Positions 16,944-26,115 of a stretch of DNA of 64,000 nt are shown here, in pieces; position 1 is the first letter of the stretch; every line of letters starts with the position of its first letter. The DNA is from CAWCCP01 sp963701245 (GTDB taxonomy: Bacteria > Patescibacteriota > Saccharimonadia > Saccharimonadales > UBA4665): positions 620,001 to 684,000 of the forward strand of contig OY969576.1 in assembly GCA_963701245.1 (NCBI GenBank), in the 5' to 3' direction. The translations under genes and the position numbers were made by a program. The notes under the pieces are model-generated. The model saw only the letters and a list, made by a program, of their open reading frames with translations, had not been told where the DNA came from and made no database searches.

Positions 16944-17795
16944 TTACAGGCCCAGCATCAGATCTGTGAGTACCAGTTTCGGTAATACGTTTTGTCGCAG
17001 TAATTCTGAAGCACTATAACTTGCTGTCAATATTGTAGCCCAGCGCTTCTGAGAAGAAGTTTTCGCAATACTTAGCTGATAATGTGCCATTTGCTGTAGT
17101 ATGAATAATACATTCATAGTCAGTTCTTTTTTGCCCTGCAATTCGTCAATTATTGTTAATCGATCAAAACTAGTTGAGGACAAAATCTGTTTCGCATAGT
17201 CGATTGCCGGCAGGAGTGGATGATCAGTGCCACTTATTATGTTAGTACTTAGTCCAGGCAAGCCGCCACTTATTGAAAGCGCTCTATCAATGTCCTCATT
17301 TTTGAATCCCTGAGTAATAAAATGCTTTCTCAGATTGTCTAAATCAGGACGTTCTACATAAATTTGCTGAGATCTCGATTGAATAGTAGGCAGTAAAGCT
17401 TGAAAGCTAGAGCTTGTGAGTATAAGTAGCGTGCCCAATGGTGGTGATTCAAGAGTTTTCAACAATGCATTTTGAGCCTGTATCGTCATCAAATTACTAT
17501 CCCTAATAATTATTATTCTGTTCACATTGCCACTTTTAGGGGCTCTGAGTTGTAGAAACTTTTCAATGGATCTGATGTCGTCTATCCCAATTTGTTTACC
17601 GTCTACGGACTGAATAGTTTTTACATATGCCATACGATACGCCTCGCTTGCGTCGTTCAGTAATAAGCCAATCAACTCGTTTGTAACTGTATCTTTCCCT
17701 ATACCACTCGGCCCAATGAGCAATAGCGCATGAGACGGCTTCTTCACGAATGCTGTCAGCAAATTTCGAGTATGTGTGTTAAGTATAGAATTCAT
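16944..17795 (-). CDS. holB: DNA polymerase III delta' subunit-like clamp-loader ATPase
   Basis: AAA+ protein of about 283 residues. Walker A is LLIGPSGIGKDTV, followed by a region with VDGKQIGIDDIRSIEKFL. The sensor region TIQAQNALLKTLESPP is the classic delta'/gamma signature, and TSSSFQALLPTIQSRSQ is also characteristic. It should be part of the clamp loader with DnaX and HolA. I chose the ATG at 17795, which follows the stop of the pseudouridine synthase by 4 bases; an ATG at 17825 would overlap that gene. Confidence 0.85.
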   Translation of the reverse strand: MNSILNTHTRNLLTAFVKKPSHALLLIGPSGIGKDTVTNELIGLLLNDASEAYRMAYVKTIQSVDGKQIGIDDIRSIEKFLQLRAPKSGNVNRIIIIRDSNLMTIQAQNALLKTLESPPLGTLLILTSSSFQALLPTIQSRSQQIYVERPDLDNLRKHFITQGFKNEDIDRALSISGGLPGLSTNIISGTDHPLLPAIDYAKQILSSTSFDRLTIIDELQGKKELTMNVLFILQQMAHYQLSIAKTSSQKRWATILTASYSASELLRQNVLPKLVLTDLMLGL

Positions 17796-17799
17796 GCTT

Positions 17800-18660
17800 T
17801 TATTTGAAATTAAAAAAAGCATCAAAAGAGGTGGGTAGTGGTGTAGTAAATTTTTTTCGCTGTCGATCTGGTAGAGTAATTTCTAAACGTTTCGCATGTA
17901 AAAACATCCTCTCTGCTGGTCGTGATTCATATAAGGTATCGCCGATAATCGGATGGCCAATTTGTTTTAGATGAACCCTTAACTGGTGAGTTCTACCAGT
18001 AGTAGGTTTTAATTCGAGCATTGTTAAAGATGAATTTTCTTTAATTACCGTATATTCAGTTGTAGCAGATTTGCCGTTATAACCAGCACGAAAGGTCTGA
18101 GGTTTTTTTGGGTTGCGTTCTATCGGCATATCAATAATGGCATGCGAGTCATGGAGCGTTCCTTCAACCAACGCGATATAAGTCTTCTTCACTTTTCTTG
18201 TAGAAAATTGTTTTTGAAGCCATTTCGAAGCGCTTTCATTTTTGGCGCAGATCATTATACCGCTCGTTGCACGATCTAGACGGTGCACTACGCCAGCACG
18301 ATCCCCTTGAATGCCGGATACTCTGCTTGCCAACCAGCTTGCTACCGTAGGCTCTGGATTGAATGCACCCTTACTATGACTTAGCAGACCGACGGGTTTG
18401 TTGATCACTACACAGTCCTTATCTTCATATACAACGGGGAGCTCTATCAACGGAATTTCTATTAATTCTTGTTCATTGAAGTCAATATCGATGCTGTCTG
18501 ATTCTCGTAGCTTATAGCCTGGTTTATTTTCAACTACACCATTTACAAATACTCTGTTTTCGGTGATTAATTTAGATGAACTCGATCTACTTAGTGCCGG
18601 AAATTTTTTAGCAACATAATGATCCAAACGCTCTGCGCGAGACAGTTCGGTGTTACTCAT
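17800..18660 (-). CDS. RluA/RluD-family pseudouridine synthase
   Basis: 286 residues. An N-terminal S4-type RNA-binding domain (about residues 8-65, RLDHYVAKKFPALSRSSSSKLI) precedes the catalytic domain. The catalytic Asp is in GVVHRLDRATSGIM, and later motifs (KTYIALVEG, TGRTHQLRVH, GHPIIGDTLY) are intact. The likely target is 23S rRNA (RluD-like sites), but RluC-type specificity cannot be excluded from sequence alone. It starts 9 bases after the stop of trpS. Confidence 0.88.
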   Translation of the reverse strand: MSNTELSRAERLDHYVAKKFPALSRSSSSKLITENRVFVNGVVENKPGYKLRESDSIDIDFNEQELIEIPLIELPVVYEDKDCVVINKPVGLLSHSKGAFNPEPTVASWLASRVSGIQGDRAGVVHRLDRATSGIMICAKNESASKWLQKQFSTRKVKKTYIALVEGTLHDSHAIIDMPIERNPKKPQTFRAGYNGKSATTEYTVIKENSSLTMLELKPTTGRTHQLRVHLKQIGHPIIGDTLYESRPAERMFLHAKRLEITLPDRQRKKFTTPLPTSFDAFFNFK

Positions 18661-18669
18661 CTATTCAAT

Positions 18670-19733
18670 TTACCTTAAGCCAACAGCTTTTTGCACGTTA
18701 TAAAGCATATCATTAGCCTTATTCCGAATGACCGACTCGTCGCTCGCCAATTTTTCTTCAATATGCTGTTCATTAATGGTTGAAAAACTAGCTTGAAAAT
18801 CTCGTAAAAATTTTTCTATTTTTTCTGCAACCTCTTTTTCAGTGGGCCATAAGACGATTGCCCAATATAAGTGTTTTTATTGCCACCAAATAATTCAAGT
18901 ATATCCAGTAAGTTTGAGACACCTGGCTGCTTTTCATAATTATATTGAATGGAATTTAAACTATCCGTCTCAGCAGAGAGAATTTTTTGTGCAGCAATTT
19001 TTGGATCATCGCCCATAAAGATTATTCCTTTGCCTGAAGCGTCGCTCTTACTCATTTTCTTAGTGGGATTTTGCAGATCACGAATACGCAAACCTTGGTC
19101 CTTGCCAAAAAATTGATGCTGTTCTTGAACGGGTCTTGGTACAATGAATAGCCCTTTTGGATAAAGTTCAGAAAATTTAGCATTCATTCGTTCAGCTACA
19201 TCACGGGTAAACTCCAGATGCTGTGTTTGATCATCGCCAACAGGAACATATTCGGCTCCGTAAAGTAATATGTCTGCTGCCATTAGTACAGGGTAATTAA
19301 ATAGACCGACGCTAATGCGATTAAAATCGTCGTCTGATTCGGCTGCACCCTTAAGACCACCAGACTTTTCTTTAAATTGAATCATGCGCCCCATTTCACC
19401 AAAACCCGTAAAACAGTCTAATATCCAAGTCAATTCAGAATGAGCAGATATAAAGCTTTGTCTATAGATATAGATATCTTCATTATCAAGTGGTAGGCCT
19501 GCAGCAACAAATATTTTAATGTTATGCAGAATTTGATTTTGCAACTTAGTATGATCGATCGGGGTAGTAAAACTGTGTAAATCAGGAATGAACAAATGTA
19601 CCGCGTACTCGCCAGACTTTTTTGTGGCCATATCAATCATAGGGAGTAAGGCACCGAAATAATTTCCAATGTGGAGATCATTATTTGCACGAATTCCCGT
19701 CAATATTACCTGTTTTGCCATAGGGTCACTCAT
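18670..19733 (-). CDS. trpS: Tryptophanyl-tRNA synthetase, one frameshift near the C terminus
   Basis: Class I synthetase charging tRNA-Trp. The HIGH-type motif is LHIGNYFGAL and the KMSKS motif is KKMSKSDASGKG. The frame breaks at about 18838-18841: the first frame ends prematurely at 18816, while the correct continuation (EVAEKIEKFLRDFQASF and on) runs to TAA at 18670-18672. This gives about 354 residues, the normal length. Upstream are TTGACC and TATAAT boxes separated by about 20 bases. No T-box or leader peptide is visible in front of it. Confidence 0.9.
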
Positions 19734-19814
19734 TTATTTCAAATATCATTATATTATAGACCATCCAGCTACGCTTCTGGTCAAATTGTTTATTTACGCT
19801 AAGACTTAATGAAA

Positions 19815-20213
19815 CTAACGCTTTGTAAACTGACGTTGTTTACGTGCGCCCTTTAAGCCGAATTTCTTGCGTTCTTTTTCCCTAGAGTCACGTCCGAGCA
19901 AGTCAGCCCGTTTTAACGTTGACTTCAAATCTTCATTCATTGCAACAAGAGCTTTTGCTATACCCAGCCGTGCTGCTTCTATCTGACCATCATGACCACC
20001 ACCAGACACAACTATACTCACATCAAATTTATCTATCTGATCAACTACGGCAAATGGTTGTTGTAACTTACTTAAGAGATACTTGCTGTCGGAAAAGTAC
20101 TCATTAGCTGGTTTTCCGTTCACCAACATGGAGCCTTTACCACCAGACAAGCGGACTCTTGCTGTGGCGCTTTTACGACGGCCTAATGCATAAAAATAAC
20201 TGTCTTTAGCCAT
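19815..20213 (-). CDS. rpsI: Ribosomal protein S9
   Basis: 30S protein of 132 residues, whose C-terminal tail reaches the P-site tRNA. It starts YFYALGRRKSATARV and ends with the conserved basic tail ARKQRQFTKR. It is the last gene of the long ribosomal-protein block and overlaps the rplM stop by one base. No strong terminator was seen in the 80 bases before trpS. Confidence 0.97.
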   Translation of the reverse strand: MAKDSYFYALGRRKSATARVRLSGGKGSMLVNGKPANEYFSDSKYLLSKLQQPFAVVDQIDKFDVSIVVSGGGHDGQIEAARLGIAKALVAMNEDLKSTLKRADLLGRDSREKERKKFGLKGARKQRQFTKR

Positions 20214-20653
20214 TATTTACCTTTCTTCATTGTAAAATGTTGTGGCTTTTGCGCTTCGTGATTATGCTCTTCTGCAGGATATACCTTTAGTCTTGCAAGA
20301 CGATCAGCGCGTAATTTATTGTCAGGAATCATTCCTCTCACTGCGTGAAAAATAACGCGACTTGGATCATCTGATAACTGTTTTTTAAGTGAAACTTCTT
20401 TTAGTCCTCCCGGAAAACCGCTGTGAGAATAGTAAATCTTTTTGACTTCTTTATCGCCAGTTGTCACACTTTTGGCAGCATTTACTACTATTACGTAATC
20501 ACCACAATCAATGTGTTTTGCGAACATTGGTTTGTCTTTACCCATAAGTAAAGTTGCTACAACAGTAGCAATTCGCCCGAGCGGCGCTTCAGTGACATCT
20601 ATGACATGCCACTTTCTTTTAATATCTGCGGGTTTTGGGCTATATGTCTTCAT
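20213..20653 (-). CDS. rplM: Ribosomal protein L13
   Basis: Early-assembly 50S protein, 146 residues. The family features WHVIDVTEAPLGRIAT, KPMFAKHIDCGDYVIVVNA and the GMIPDNKLR motif are clear. The order rplQ-rplM-rpsI is common in bacteria. The ATG overlaps the rplQ stop. Confidence 0.97.
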   Translation of the reverse strand: MKTYSPKPADIKRKWHVIDVTEAPLGRIATVVATLLMGKDKPMFAKHIDCGDYVIVVNAAKSVTTGDKEVKKIYYSHSGFPGGLKEVSLKKQLSDDPSRVIFHAVRGMIPDNKLRADRLARLKVYPAEEHNHEAQKPQHFTMKKGK

Positions 20654-21115
20654 GATTTAACCTCTTCACTGTCTTTTTCCGCGTCAATTTTATCGTCATT
20701 ATCCGCTTTCTTGACTGCAGGCTTGGCAGCAGCTTTCGCAACGGGAGCTTCATTTAATTCATCAACAAAACTAACTCGGGCCATTTGAGTGTTATCACCT
20801 CGACGTAAACTAGTTTTTTCAATTCTTAAATGACCACTTGATCGTTTGCCTAACTTTGGAGCTATATCATCTACCAACTTATGTGCACTTTGAATGGTCT
20901 GCAAACTACTGATTATTTGCCGGCGACTATGCAAATCATTCTTTTTGGCTTTCGTAATCAGTTTTTCAACATATGGAACGACTTCTTTAGCTTTCGGTAA
21001 AGTAGTTTCAATAGATTCATATTTAATTAATGAATCAGCTAAACCCTTAATAAGAGCTCGTCGTCTGATCGCGTTCTCGATGAAATTTTCTACCTTGATA
21101 TCCGTGTCGGTGCAT
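20650..21115 (-). CDS. rplQ: Ribosomal protein L17 with acidic C-terminal tail, one frameshift
   Basis: 50S protein lining the exit tunnel. The true start is the ATG at 21115 (GRKFHRERDQ, family-specific), 2 bases after the rpoA stop. The frame breaks at about 21064-21070; the other frame continues RRALIKGLADSLIKYESIETTLPKAKEVV and joins LHSRRQIISSL. The reconstructed length is about 155 residues. It ends in an Ala/Lys then Asp/Glu-rich tail absent from the short E. coli protein. Confidence 0.88.
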
Positions 21116-21117
21116 TG

Positions 21118-22074
21118 TTATAGTTCCAGTTCAGCTAGTTTTTCTTTAACTTCATCGAGCGCTTTACTGCCAAAACCTTTCAGGTCACGTAATTCAGCAT
21201 CATTCAAGGCAAATAAATCTCGAATGGTGTGAATATCATTATTAATCAGCGCATTAGTAGTCCTTGCAGATAGATTCAAATCTTCAATGGATGTATTTAA
21301 GGCCGTTGGTTCGTCTCCCATGACTTCGCCAGGGTAATCACCGTCTTGGGCAACATTCGTTTCACTCAATGTATCGTTCGTCGCTACCCGAGTTTTGCCA
21401 GCTAAAGCTGTATATTGATTTACTAAAATTGCAGCTGCTTCCTCAAAAGCATCACGGGGGGTGATAGATGCATCAGTATCAACAGTGATTAACAACTTAT
21501 CCAAATCGGTTGCCTGACCAACACGCGTGTTCTCCACTTTGTAGCGTACTCGTAGTACTGGGCTAAATATAGCGTCAACGGCAATCATATCGCTTGCTTT
21601 CTTGGCAGTACCTTCTTCGATAGTCCGATAGCCTCGTCCGACTTCGACTGTTAAATCCACGACTAGTTTGGCTTTATCGTCATCGATAGTGGCGATAACG
21701 TGGTCAGGGTTAACAATTTCAACGTCAGCATTGGTTTGAATATCTTTTGCAGTGACCGCGCCCTTGCCTTGCTTAGTTATGCGAAGATTTTGCGTTTCGG
21801 TACCGTAAACGCGAAAGCGTACACCTTTTAGATTCAGCATAATATCGACAACGTCTTCTTTTACTCCTGGCACATCCGTAAATTCATGAGTGATACCTTC
21901 GATTTTAAATGATGTTACTGCCGCACCCGAGATGCTTGAAAGAAGTACCCGCCGCAAACTATTACCAAGTGTCATACCGTAGCCACTATGTAGCGGCTCA
22001 ATAACAAAGGTAGCGCTAGTGGCACTGTGTTCATCAACATTGACGAGACCTGGTGTATGAATACTATTTGACAT
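21118..22074 (-). CDS. rpoA: RNA polymerase alpha subunit
   Basis: 318 residues. The N-terminal assembly domain has the hallmark HSGYGMTLGNSLRRVLLSS. The C-terminal domain (about 245-318) with LNLSARTTNALINNDIHTIRDL and LKGFGSKALDEV is the UP-element and activator-binding alpha-CTD. It keeps its usual place between rpsD and rplQ. Intact. Confidence 0.98.
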   Translation of the reverse strand: MSNSIHTPGLVNVDEHSATSATFVIEPLHSGYGMTLGNSLRRVLLSSISGAAVTSFKIEGITHEFTDVPGVKEDVVDIMLNLKGVRFRVYGTETQNLRITKQGKGAVTAKDIQTNADVEIVNPDHVIATIDDDKAKLVVDLTVEVGRGYRTIEEGTAKKASDMIAVDAIFSPVLRVRYKVENTRVGQATDLDKLLITVDTDASITPRDAFEEAAAILVNQYTALAGKTRVATNDTLSETNVAQDGDYPGEVMGDEPTALNTSIEDLNLSARTTNALINNDIHTIRDLFALNDAELRDLKGFGSKALDEVKEKLAELEL

Positions 22075-22091
22075 GGACTTGATTGCCTCCC

Positions 22092-22712
22092 TTAGCGTGA
22101 GTAATACTCAACAATTAATTGCTCATTTATATCAGTTTCAGCATCATCGCGAGTCGGTAGAGCAGTGACATTGACCTCTACTTTTTTGCGATTAACTTTT
22201 AGCCAGCTTGGAATCTCAACCGGCGCTGGACTAGTATCATCTAACTTCTTGAAGTATTCAGTTGCAGCACTGTGAGGTCGTAGCGTTAATGTATCGCCAG
22301 GTTTAAGCCGGATGGATGGGATATCAACTCTAGTACCATTTAGTAAAAAATGTCCGTGCGACACTAATTGTCTGGCTGCTCGTCGACTTGGAGCAAATCC
22401 GGCTCGGTAGATTACGTTATCTGCTCTTTGTTCTAGGAATTGTAATAAGACTGCCCCGGATTGTCCTTGGCGTCGCGAAGCCTCTTTCATAAGATTACTA
22501 AATTGCCGCTCCAATAAACCATATAGTCGTTTAACTTTTTGCTTCTCGCGAAGTTGTAATGCATATTGACTCGTTGTAGATCGGCGACCTCGATTTTGCT
22601 GGCCTTGACCGGGCAAAGAAGTTCGCTTTACAAGCGCTTTGTGTGCTTTCGGGTGGAGCGCATAGCCTTCCCGGCGGCTCATTTTAACAATAGAATGAGT
22701 ATCTCTTGCCAT
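22092..22712 (-). CDS. rpsD: Ribosomal protein S4, cysteine-free type
   Basis: Primary 16S rRNA binder, 206 residues. The S4 RNA-binding domain is at about residues 95-155 (RADNVIYRAGFAPSRRAARQLVSHGHF). The N-terminal region, which in many bacteria holds a four-Cys zinc knuckle, has no cysteines, so this is the zinc-independent form. Seventeen bases separate it from rpoA. Confidence 0.97.
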   Translation of the reverse strand: MARDTHSIVKMSRREGYALHPKAHKALVKRTSLPGQGQQNRGRRSTTSQYALQLREKQKVKRLYGLLERQFSNLMKEASRRQGQSGAVLLQFLEQRADNVIYRAGFAPSRRAARQLVSHGHFLLNGTRVDIPSIRLKPGDTLTLRPHSAATEYFKKLDDTSPAPVEIPSWLKVNRKKVEVNVTALPTRDDAETDINEQLIVEYYSR

Positions 22713-22717
22713 ACTAT

Positions 22718-23154
22718 TTAAATCCTCCGCGCCTTAGGTGGTCGAACACCGCCATGTGGCACACCAGTTACATCTTTAATACTCTCAACATAAACGTCTA
22801 AACTCGTGAGTGCTCGGATCGCGGCATCTCTTCCCAGGCCAATTCCTTTAATAATGACATCAGCTTTTGAAAATCCATATTGTTGCTTGGCGAGTTGTCC
22901 GGCACGTTCAGCAGCCACTTGTGCAGCATAGGCAGTTCCTTTTTTAGAACCTCTAAAACCGCAGGCACCAGCACTACAAGTAGTTAAAACGTTACCTTTG
23001 GCATCAGTAAAAGTTATAATCGTGTTATTAAAGGTAGCAAGAACGTGTACTTGACCAGTGGCTACAGTTCGTTTAGCCTTCTTCCGCTTTGCCGGTGCAG
23101 CAGTCGCTGATGCAGTCTCTTAGTTTTCGGAGTTTCGGGTGATGTTTCTGCCAT
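22718..23154 (-). CDS. rpsK: Ribosomal protein S11, one frameshift near the start
   Basis: Platform protein of the 30S subunit. The body (GQVHVLATFNNTIITFTD, CSAGACGFRGSKKGTAYAAQ, GIGLGRDAAIRAL, and the C-terminal GGVRPPKARRI) is intact. The ATG at 23154 begins MAETSPETPKT, but that frame drifts at about 23118-23124, where one base appears to be missing before ETASATAAPAKRKKAKRTVA. Corrected length is about 145 residues with a Lys/Ala-rich N-terminal extension. Confidence 0.9.
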
Positions 23155-23187
23155 AAATATATACCTTGTTTTCCTACGTCTTAGATG

Positions 23188-23558
23188 CTACTTTCTTAGC
23201 TGTTCCACCACCGTAATTTTCTTACCACGTCTAGTTCTGGCATTAGTCTTCGTGCGCTGTCCTCGCGTCGGCAGGTTAGATTTGTGACGAATGCCACGGT
23301 ATGAATTAATATCTTTCAGTCGTTTAATATTGCCACTGACCATTCGCTGCAATTCACCCTCGACCACGTAATCGGCGTTGATAACATCTTGAATACGGGA
23401 TATTTCAGAATCGGTCAGGTTTTTAACACGGACTGTTGTTTCAACCTTTGCTTTACTCAAGATAGTTTTGGCCGTTTTGGGCCAATGCCATAGACATAGG
23501 TTAATGCTACCCAGATTTGCTTTTCCGAAGGAATAGTAACACCAGAAATTCGTGCCAT
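23188..23558 (-). CDS. rpsM: Ribosomal protein S13, one frameshift
   Basis: Head protein of the 30S subunit contacting 23S rRNA and the P-site tRNA. From the ATG at 23558 it reads ARISGVTIPSEKQIWVALTY, then GIGPK. A missing A in an A-run near 23476-23479 shifts the frame, after which TAKTILSKAKV through YRGIRHKSNLPTRGQRTKTNARTRRG is normal. Corrected length is about 124 residues. It begins 2 bases after rpmJ. Confidence 0.9.
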
Positions 23559-23560
23559 GA

Positions 23561-23677
23561 TTAACCTTGCCTCTGCTTATGTTTCGGCTTAAACTTATTA
23601 ATAACATAGATGCGGCCTTTGCGGCGGACTATCTTATCATCTGGACTAATTTTCTTGACACTAGCACGCACTTTCAT
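23561..23677 (-). CDS. rpmJ: Ribosomal protein L36, zinc-free type
   Basis: A 38-codon gene, MKVRASVKKISPDDKIVRRK followed by GRIYVINKFKPKHKQRQG. It matches L36 in size, sequence and place (infA-rpmJ-rpsM). The usual C-x2-C-x12-C-x4-H zinc site is gone: the Cys positions are Ser/Asp or other residues. This is the C-minus paralogue type that in other bacteria is used under zinc shortage. Confidence 0.92.
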   Translation of the reverse strand: MKVRASVKKISPDDKIVRRKGRIYVINKFKPKHKQRQG

Positions 23678-23727
23678 GCGGATCATGCTCCTTATCAGCG
23701 ATGACTCACTGCTCTAAATAATAAATG

Positions 23728-23949
23728 TTAACCTTTGCGGTACGTGATCCGACCCTTCGTAAGATCGTAAGGCGTCAACTCTACCGTAACGCTGTCACCG
23801 GGAACTATTCGGATAAAATGCTTCCTCATCTTACCGGCAACATGAGCTATAATTTTATGGCCGTTTTCGAGCTCGACACGAAATTGAGTACCTGGAAGGG
23901 TTTCGACAATTGTTCCTGTAAGCTCGATTACTTCCTTATTGGCTGCCAT
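23728..23949 (-). CDS. infA: Translation initiation factor IF-1
   Basis: 73-residue OB-fold protein binding the 30S A site. It begins KEVIELTGTIVETLPGTQFRVELENGH and ends LTPYDLTKGRITYR, both diagnostic. It is the first gene of the infA-rpmJ-rpsM-rpsK-rpsD-rpoA-rplQ-rplM-rpsI unit and has its own promoter. Confidence 0.97.
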   Translation of the reverse strand: MAANKEVIELTGTIVETLPGTQFRVELENGHKIIAHVAGKMRKHFIRIVPGDSVTVELTPYDLTKGRITYRKG

Positions 23950-23966
23950 AGATATAACAAGAGTAA

Positions 23967-23996
23967 ATTATAGCACACCCTACAACAGCCTGTAAA
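23967..23996 (-). promoter_or_regulatory. Promoter of the infA-rpoA operon
   Basis: TTTACA (23991-23996), 18-base spacer and a consensus TATAAT (23967-23972) on the minus strand, ending 17 bases before the infA start. Confidence 0.7.
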
Positions 23997-24018
23997 GGAT
24001 AAAAATCCCTTATAGAAC

Positions 24019-24038
24019 TGATATAGCCAGCTATATCA
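24019..24038. repeat. Perfect 9-bp inverted repeat between secY and infA
   Basis: TGATATAGC, a 2-base centre, then GCTATATCA. It lies between the secY stop and the infA promoter. There is no adjoining T run, so it is not a canonical terminator. It could be a weak hairpin ending the secY transcript or an operator for a dimeric regulator. Confidence 0.6.
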
Positions 24039-24071
24039 TTGCGTACAATTATAACACACGTCCAAGCAGCC

Positions 24072-25577
24072 TTACTTGGCTTTAGATTTACTACGCTTAA
24101 AGCTTGGTATGAACCTTAATCGACGAGATCCAGTCGCTGCATCCACCGGAGATTCCGGTTCGTAAAAGAAGTCGGGTTGAGAATACTGATCGTACGTCAC
24201 CATTAAAGCTCTTGACTCTACCGCGCGTAGCGTCTGGAGAGCAACTGAGACTAAAATAAGTACACTGGTTCCACCTATTGTGATGCTCGTATTGATAAAA
24301 ACCTGTGCAATGATTGGCAGAATTGCCAGCAAGCCTAAACTGAAGGCACCGAACAAGGTCAACCGGCTCACAATTTTGCTTAAATATTTTTCAGTTTGCA
24401 AACCGGAACGAACCCCCTCAATAAATCCACCTTGTTTGTGTAGATTTTCGGCAATCTCTTTTGAGTTAAACGTAATACTGGTATAGAAAAATGTGAATAT
24501 CACGACAAGTGAGAAGTAGGTTACTGGGTAAATATAGGCTTTCCAGCCATCTGTCGAAAATGTGGAAGCCGATGGAGTTTGAAACCAATTTACTAAATTT
24601 GTGCCTATATGAGCAAGGTGGGGGTCATGATTGCCGCTTAAGAGCTGACCTACGAAACTGGGTACACTCAAAAATGCGACCGCAAAAATTATAGGTACAA
24701 CTCCAGCAGTAATTAGCTTCACAGGAAGCATTGTAGTGATACCTCCATAAGTTCGATTCCCTTGTACGCGTTTAGCATAGTTCACGGTGAGATTTCTGGC
24801 AGCTTCATTTATCATCACAACCAGCCACGTGACTATAACGACTGCAAAAATTGTTACCACAGTGTATATCACTTCTGATCTATTAAACGGTAATTTGTGA
24901 CCAAGCAATTTTAAATGATTCGTTTTGGATCCGACTGAAGTTATGATTGTCGACAAATTTGAAGGCAATCGACTCACAATTCCGACCGTAATAATTAACG
25001 AAATGCCGTTTCCAATACTTTGTTCGGTAATTAATTCACCTAGCCACATAAGTAACATTGAACCGCCGGTAAGTGCCGATACCATAAGAACCCACTGTAG
25101 AAATGAAGAGTTAGCGGTTATATCTCCAACACCACCAATGCTTTCGGCGGCTTGTCGAATTAGGTAAATTGAACCTACCGATTGCACGATTGCTAGAGGA
25201 AAGGTAATTATTCGGGTGTACTGGTTAATTTTCTTTTGACCAAATTCACCTTCTTTATGAAGCGCCTCCAATTGTGGAATTGCTTTGGTGAGCAACTGCA
25301 TAATGATGGACGCATTAATGTATGGACCCATGCCAGCAATCATAATAGAGAAATTCGCCAGCGCACCACCAGATAACACATTAATAAAACTTAGCAATTG
25401 AGGTGTGTTATTAGAGTTAAACAGATTTTGTAAAACTTGATGCAGCACCTGAGGGTTTGATAATGGAACGGGAATGTGCGCTAAAATTCTAAATACAAGT
25501 AAAATGCCCAAGACGGCAATAATCCGACCACGCATCTCTTTATGACTGAGGGATTTTAGTATAATTTTCCAGTTCAT
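24072..25577 (-). CDS. secY: Preprotein translocase subunit SecY
   Basis: Central channel of the Sec translocon in the inner membrane, with about ten transmembrane segments. At 501 residues it is longer than the usual 430. The plug and early region (LSGGALANFSIMIAGMGPYINASIIMQLL) and the cytoplasmic loop with NRTYGGITTMLPVKLITAGVVP are clear. The extra length is mostly in the periplasmic loop around residues 300-350 and in a basic C-terminal tail. It follows rplO as in most bacteria, but adk and map, usually next, are absent. Confidence 0.96.
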   Translation of the reverse strand: MNWKIILKSLSHKEMRGRIIAVLGILLVFRILAHIPVPLSNPQVLHQVLQNLFNSNNTPQLLSFINVLSGGALANFSIMIAGMGPYINASIIMQLLTKAIPQLEALHKEGEFGQKKINQYTRIITFPLAIVQSVGSIYLIRQAAESIGGVGDITANSSFLQWVLMVSALTGGSMLLMWLGELITEQSIGNGISLIITVGIVSRLPSNLSTIITSVGSKTNHLKLLGHKLPFNRSEVIYTVVTIFAVVIVTWLVVMINEAARNLTVNYAKRVQGNRTYGGITTMLPVKLITAGVVPIIFAVAFLSVPSFVGQLLSGNHDPHLAHIGTNLVNWFQTPSASTFSTDGWKAYIYPVTYFSLVVIFTFFYTSITFNSKEIAENLHKQGGFIEGVRSGLQTEKYLSKIVSRLTLFGAFSLGLLAILPIIAQVFINTSITIGGTSVLILVSVALQTLRAVESRALMVTYDQYSQPDFFYEPESPVDAATGSRRLRFIPSFKRSKSKAK

Positions 25578-25632
25578 AGACTTTGCGTGTTAGATTAACT
25601 ACTCCTTAAAATATGTACTACTATACTATCAC

Positions 25633-26115
25633 TTATTTCTGTGAAGTCTGCGTTTTCGTGCTAGTTTTCGCGCGTTTTACTTGGGGTATTTTTTCAAAAG
25701 AACCTCCAGCTTTTTGCAGGGACTCTAGGGCAGTATGGCTGATCGCCTGCACTTTGACTGTTACTTTTTTTGAAACATCACCGCGATAAAGAAGTTTTAC
25801 TTTACTGTATTGATCCAGTATAAGCTGCGCTTTGTGCAATGCTTCGTTATCGATTATGTCACTGGAAATAGCAGCAAGCTGATCGGTAAATACATTCTCT
25901 GACTTAGTTCGCTTACTTTTAAAACCAGGAAGTTTCGGCAATTGCTGCATAAGTGGGTTTTGACCACCTGCAAATCCTGGACGTTTGCTAGATCCGGTAC
26001 GGGATTTTTGTCCCTTTGTGCCTCGCCCTGCTGTTTTCCCTTGTCCACCAGCAATACCGCGCCCCACTCGCATTGCTGAACGATGCTTTGTTAATTCTAA
26101 ATCACTATACTTCAT
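25633..26115 (-). CDS. rplO: Ribosomal protein L15
   Basis: 160-residue 50S assembly protein. The basic N-terminal region RVGRGIAGGQGKTAGRGTKGQKSRTG, with alternating Gly/Arg, is diagnostic. The C-terminal tail is Lys/Thr-rich. Its start overlaps rpsE directly, leaving no room for rpmD. Confidence 0.96.
   Translation of the reverse strand: MKYSDLELTKHRSAMRVGRGIAGGQGKTAGRGTKGQKSRTGSSKRPGFAGGQNPLMQQLPKLPGFKSKRTKSENVFTDQLAAISSDIIDNEALHKAQLILDQYSKVKLLYRGDVSKKVTVKVQAISHTALESLQKAGGSFEKIPQVKRAKTSTKTQTSQK

Noticed and set aside
19734..19814. T-box riboswitch or leader peptide before trpS, hisS or tyrS
   Set aside because: Spacers are short (about 70-150 bases), with no T-box sequence, no terminator with T tract and no aromatic or His-rich small ORF.
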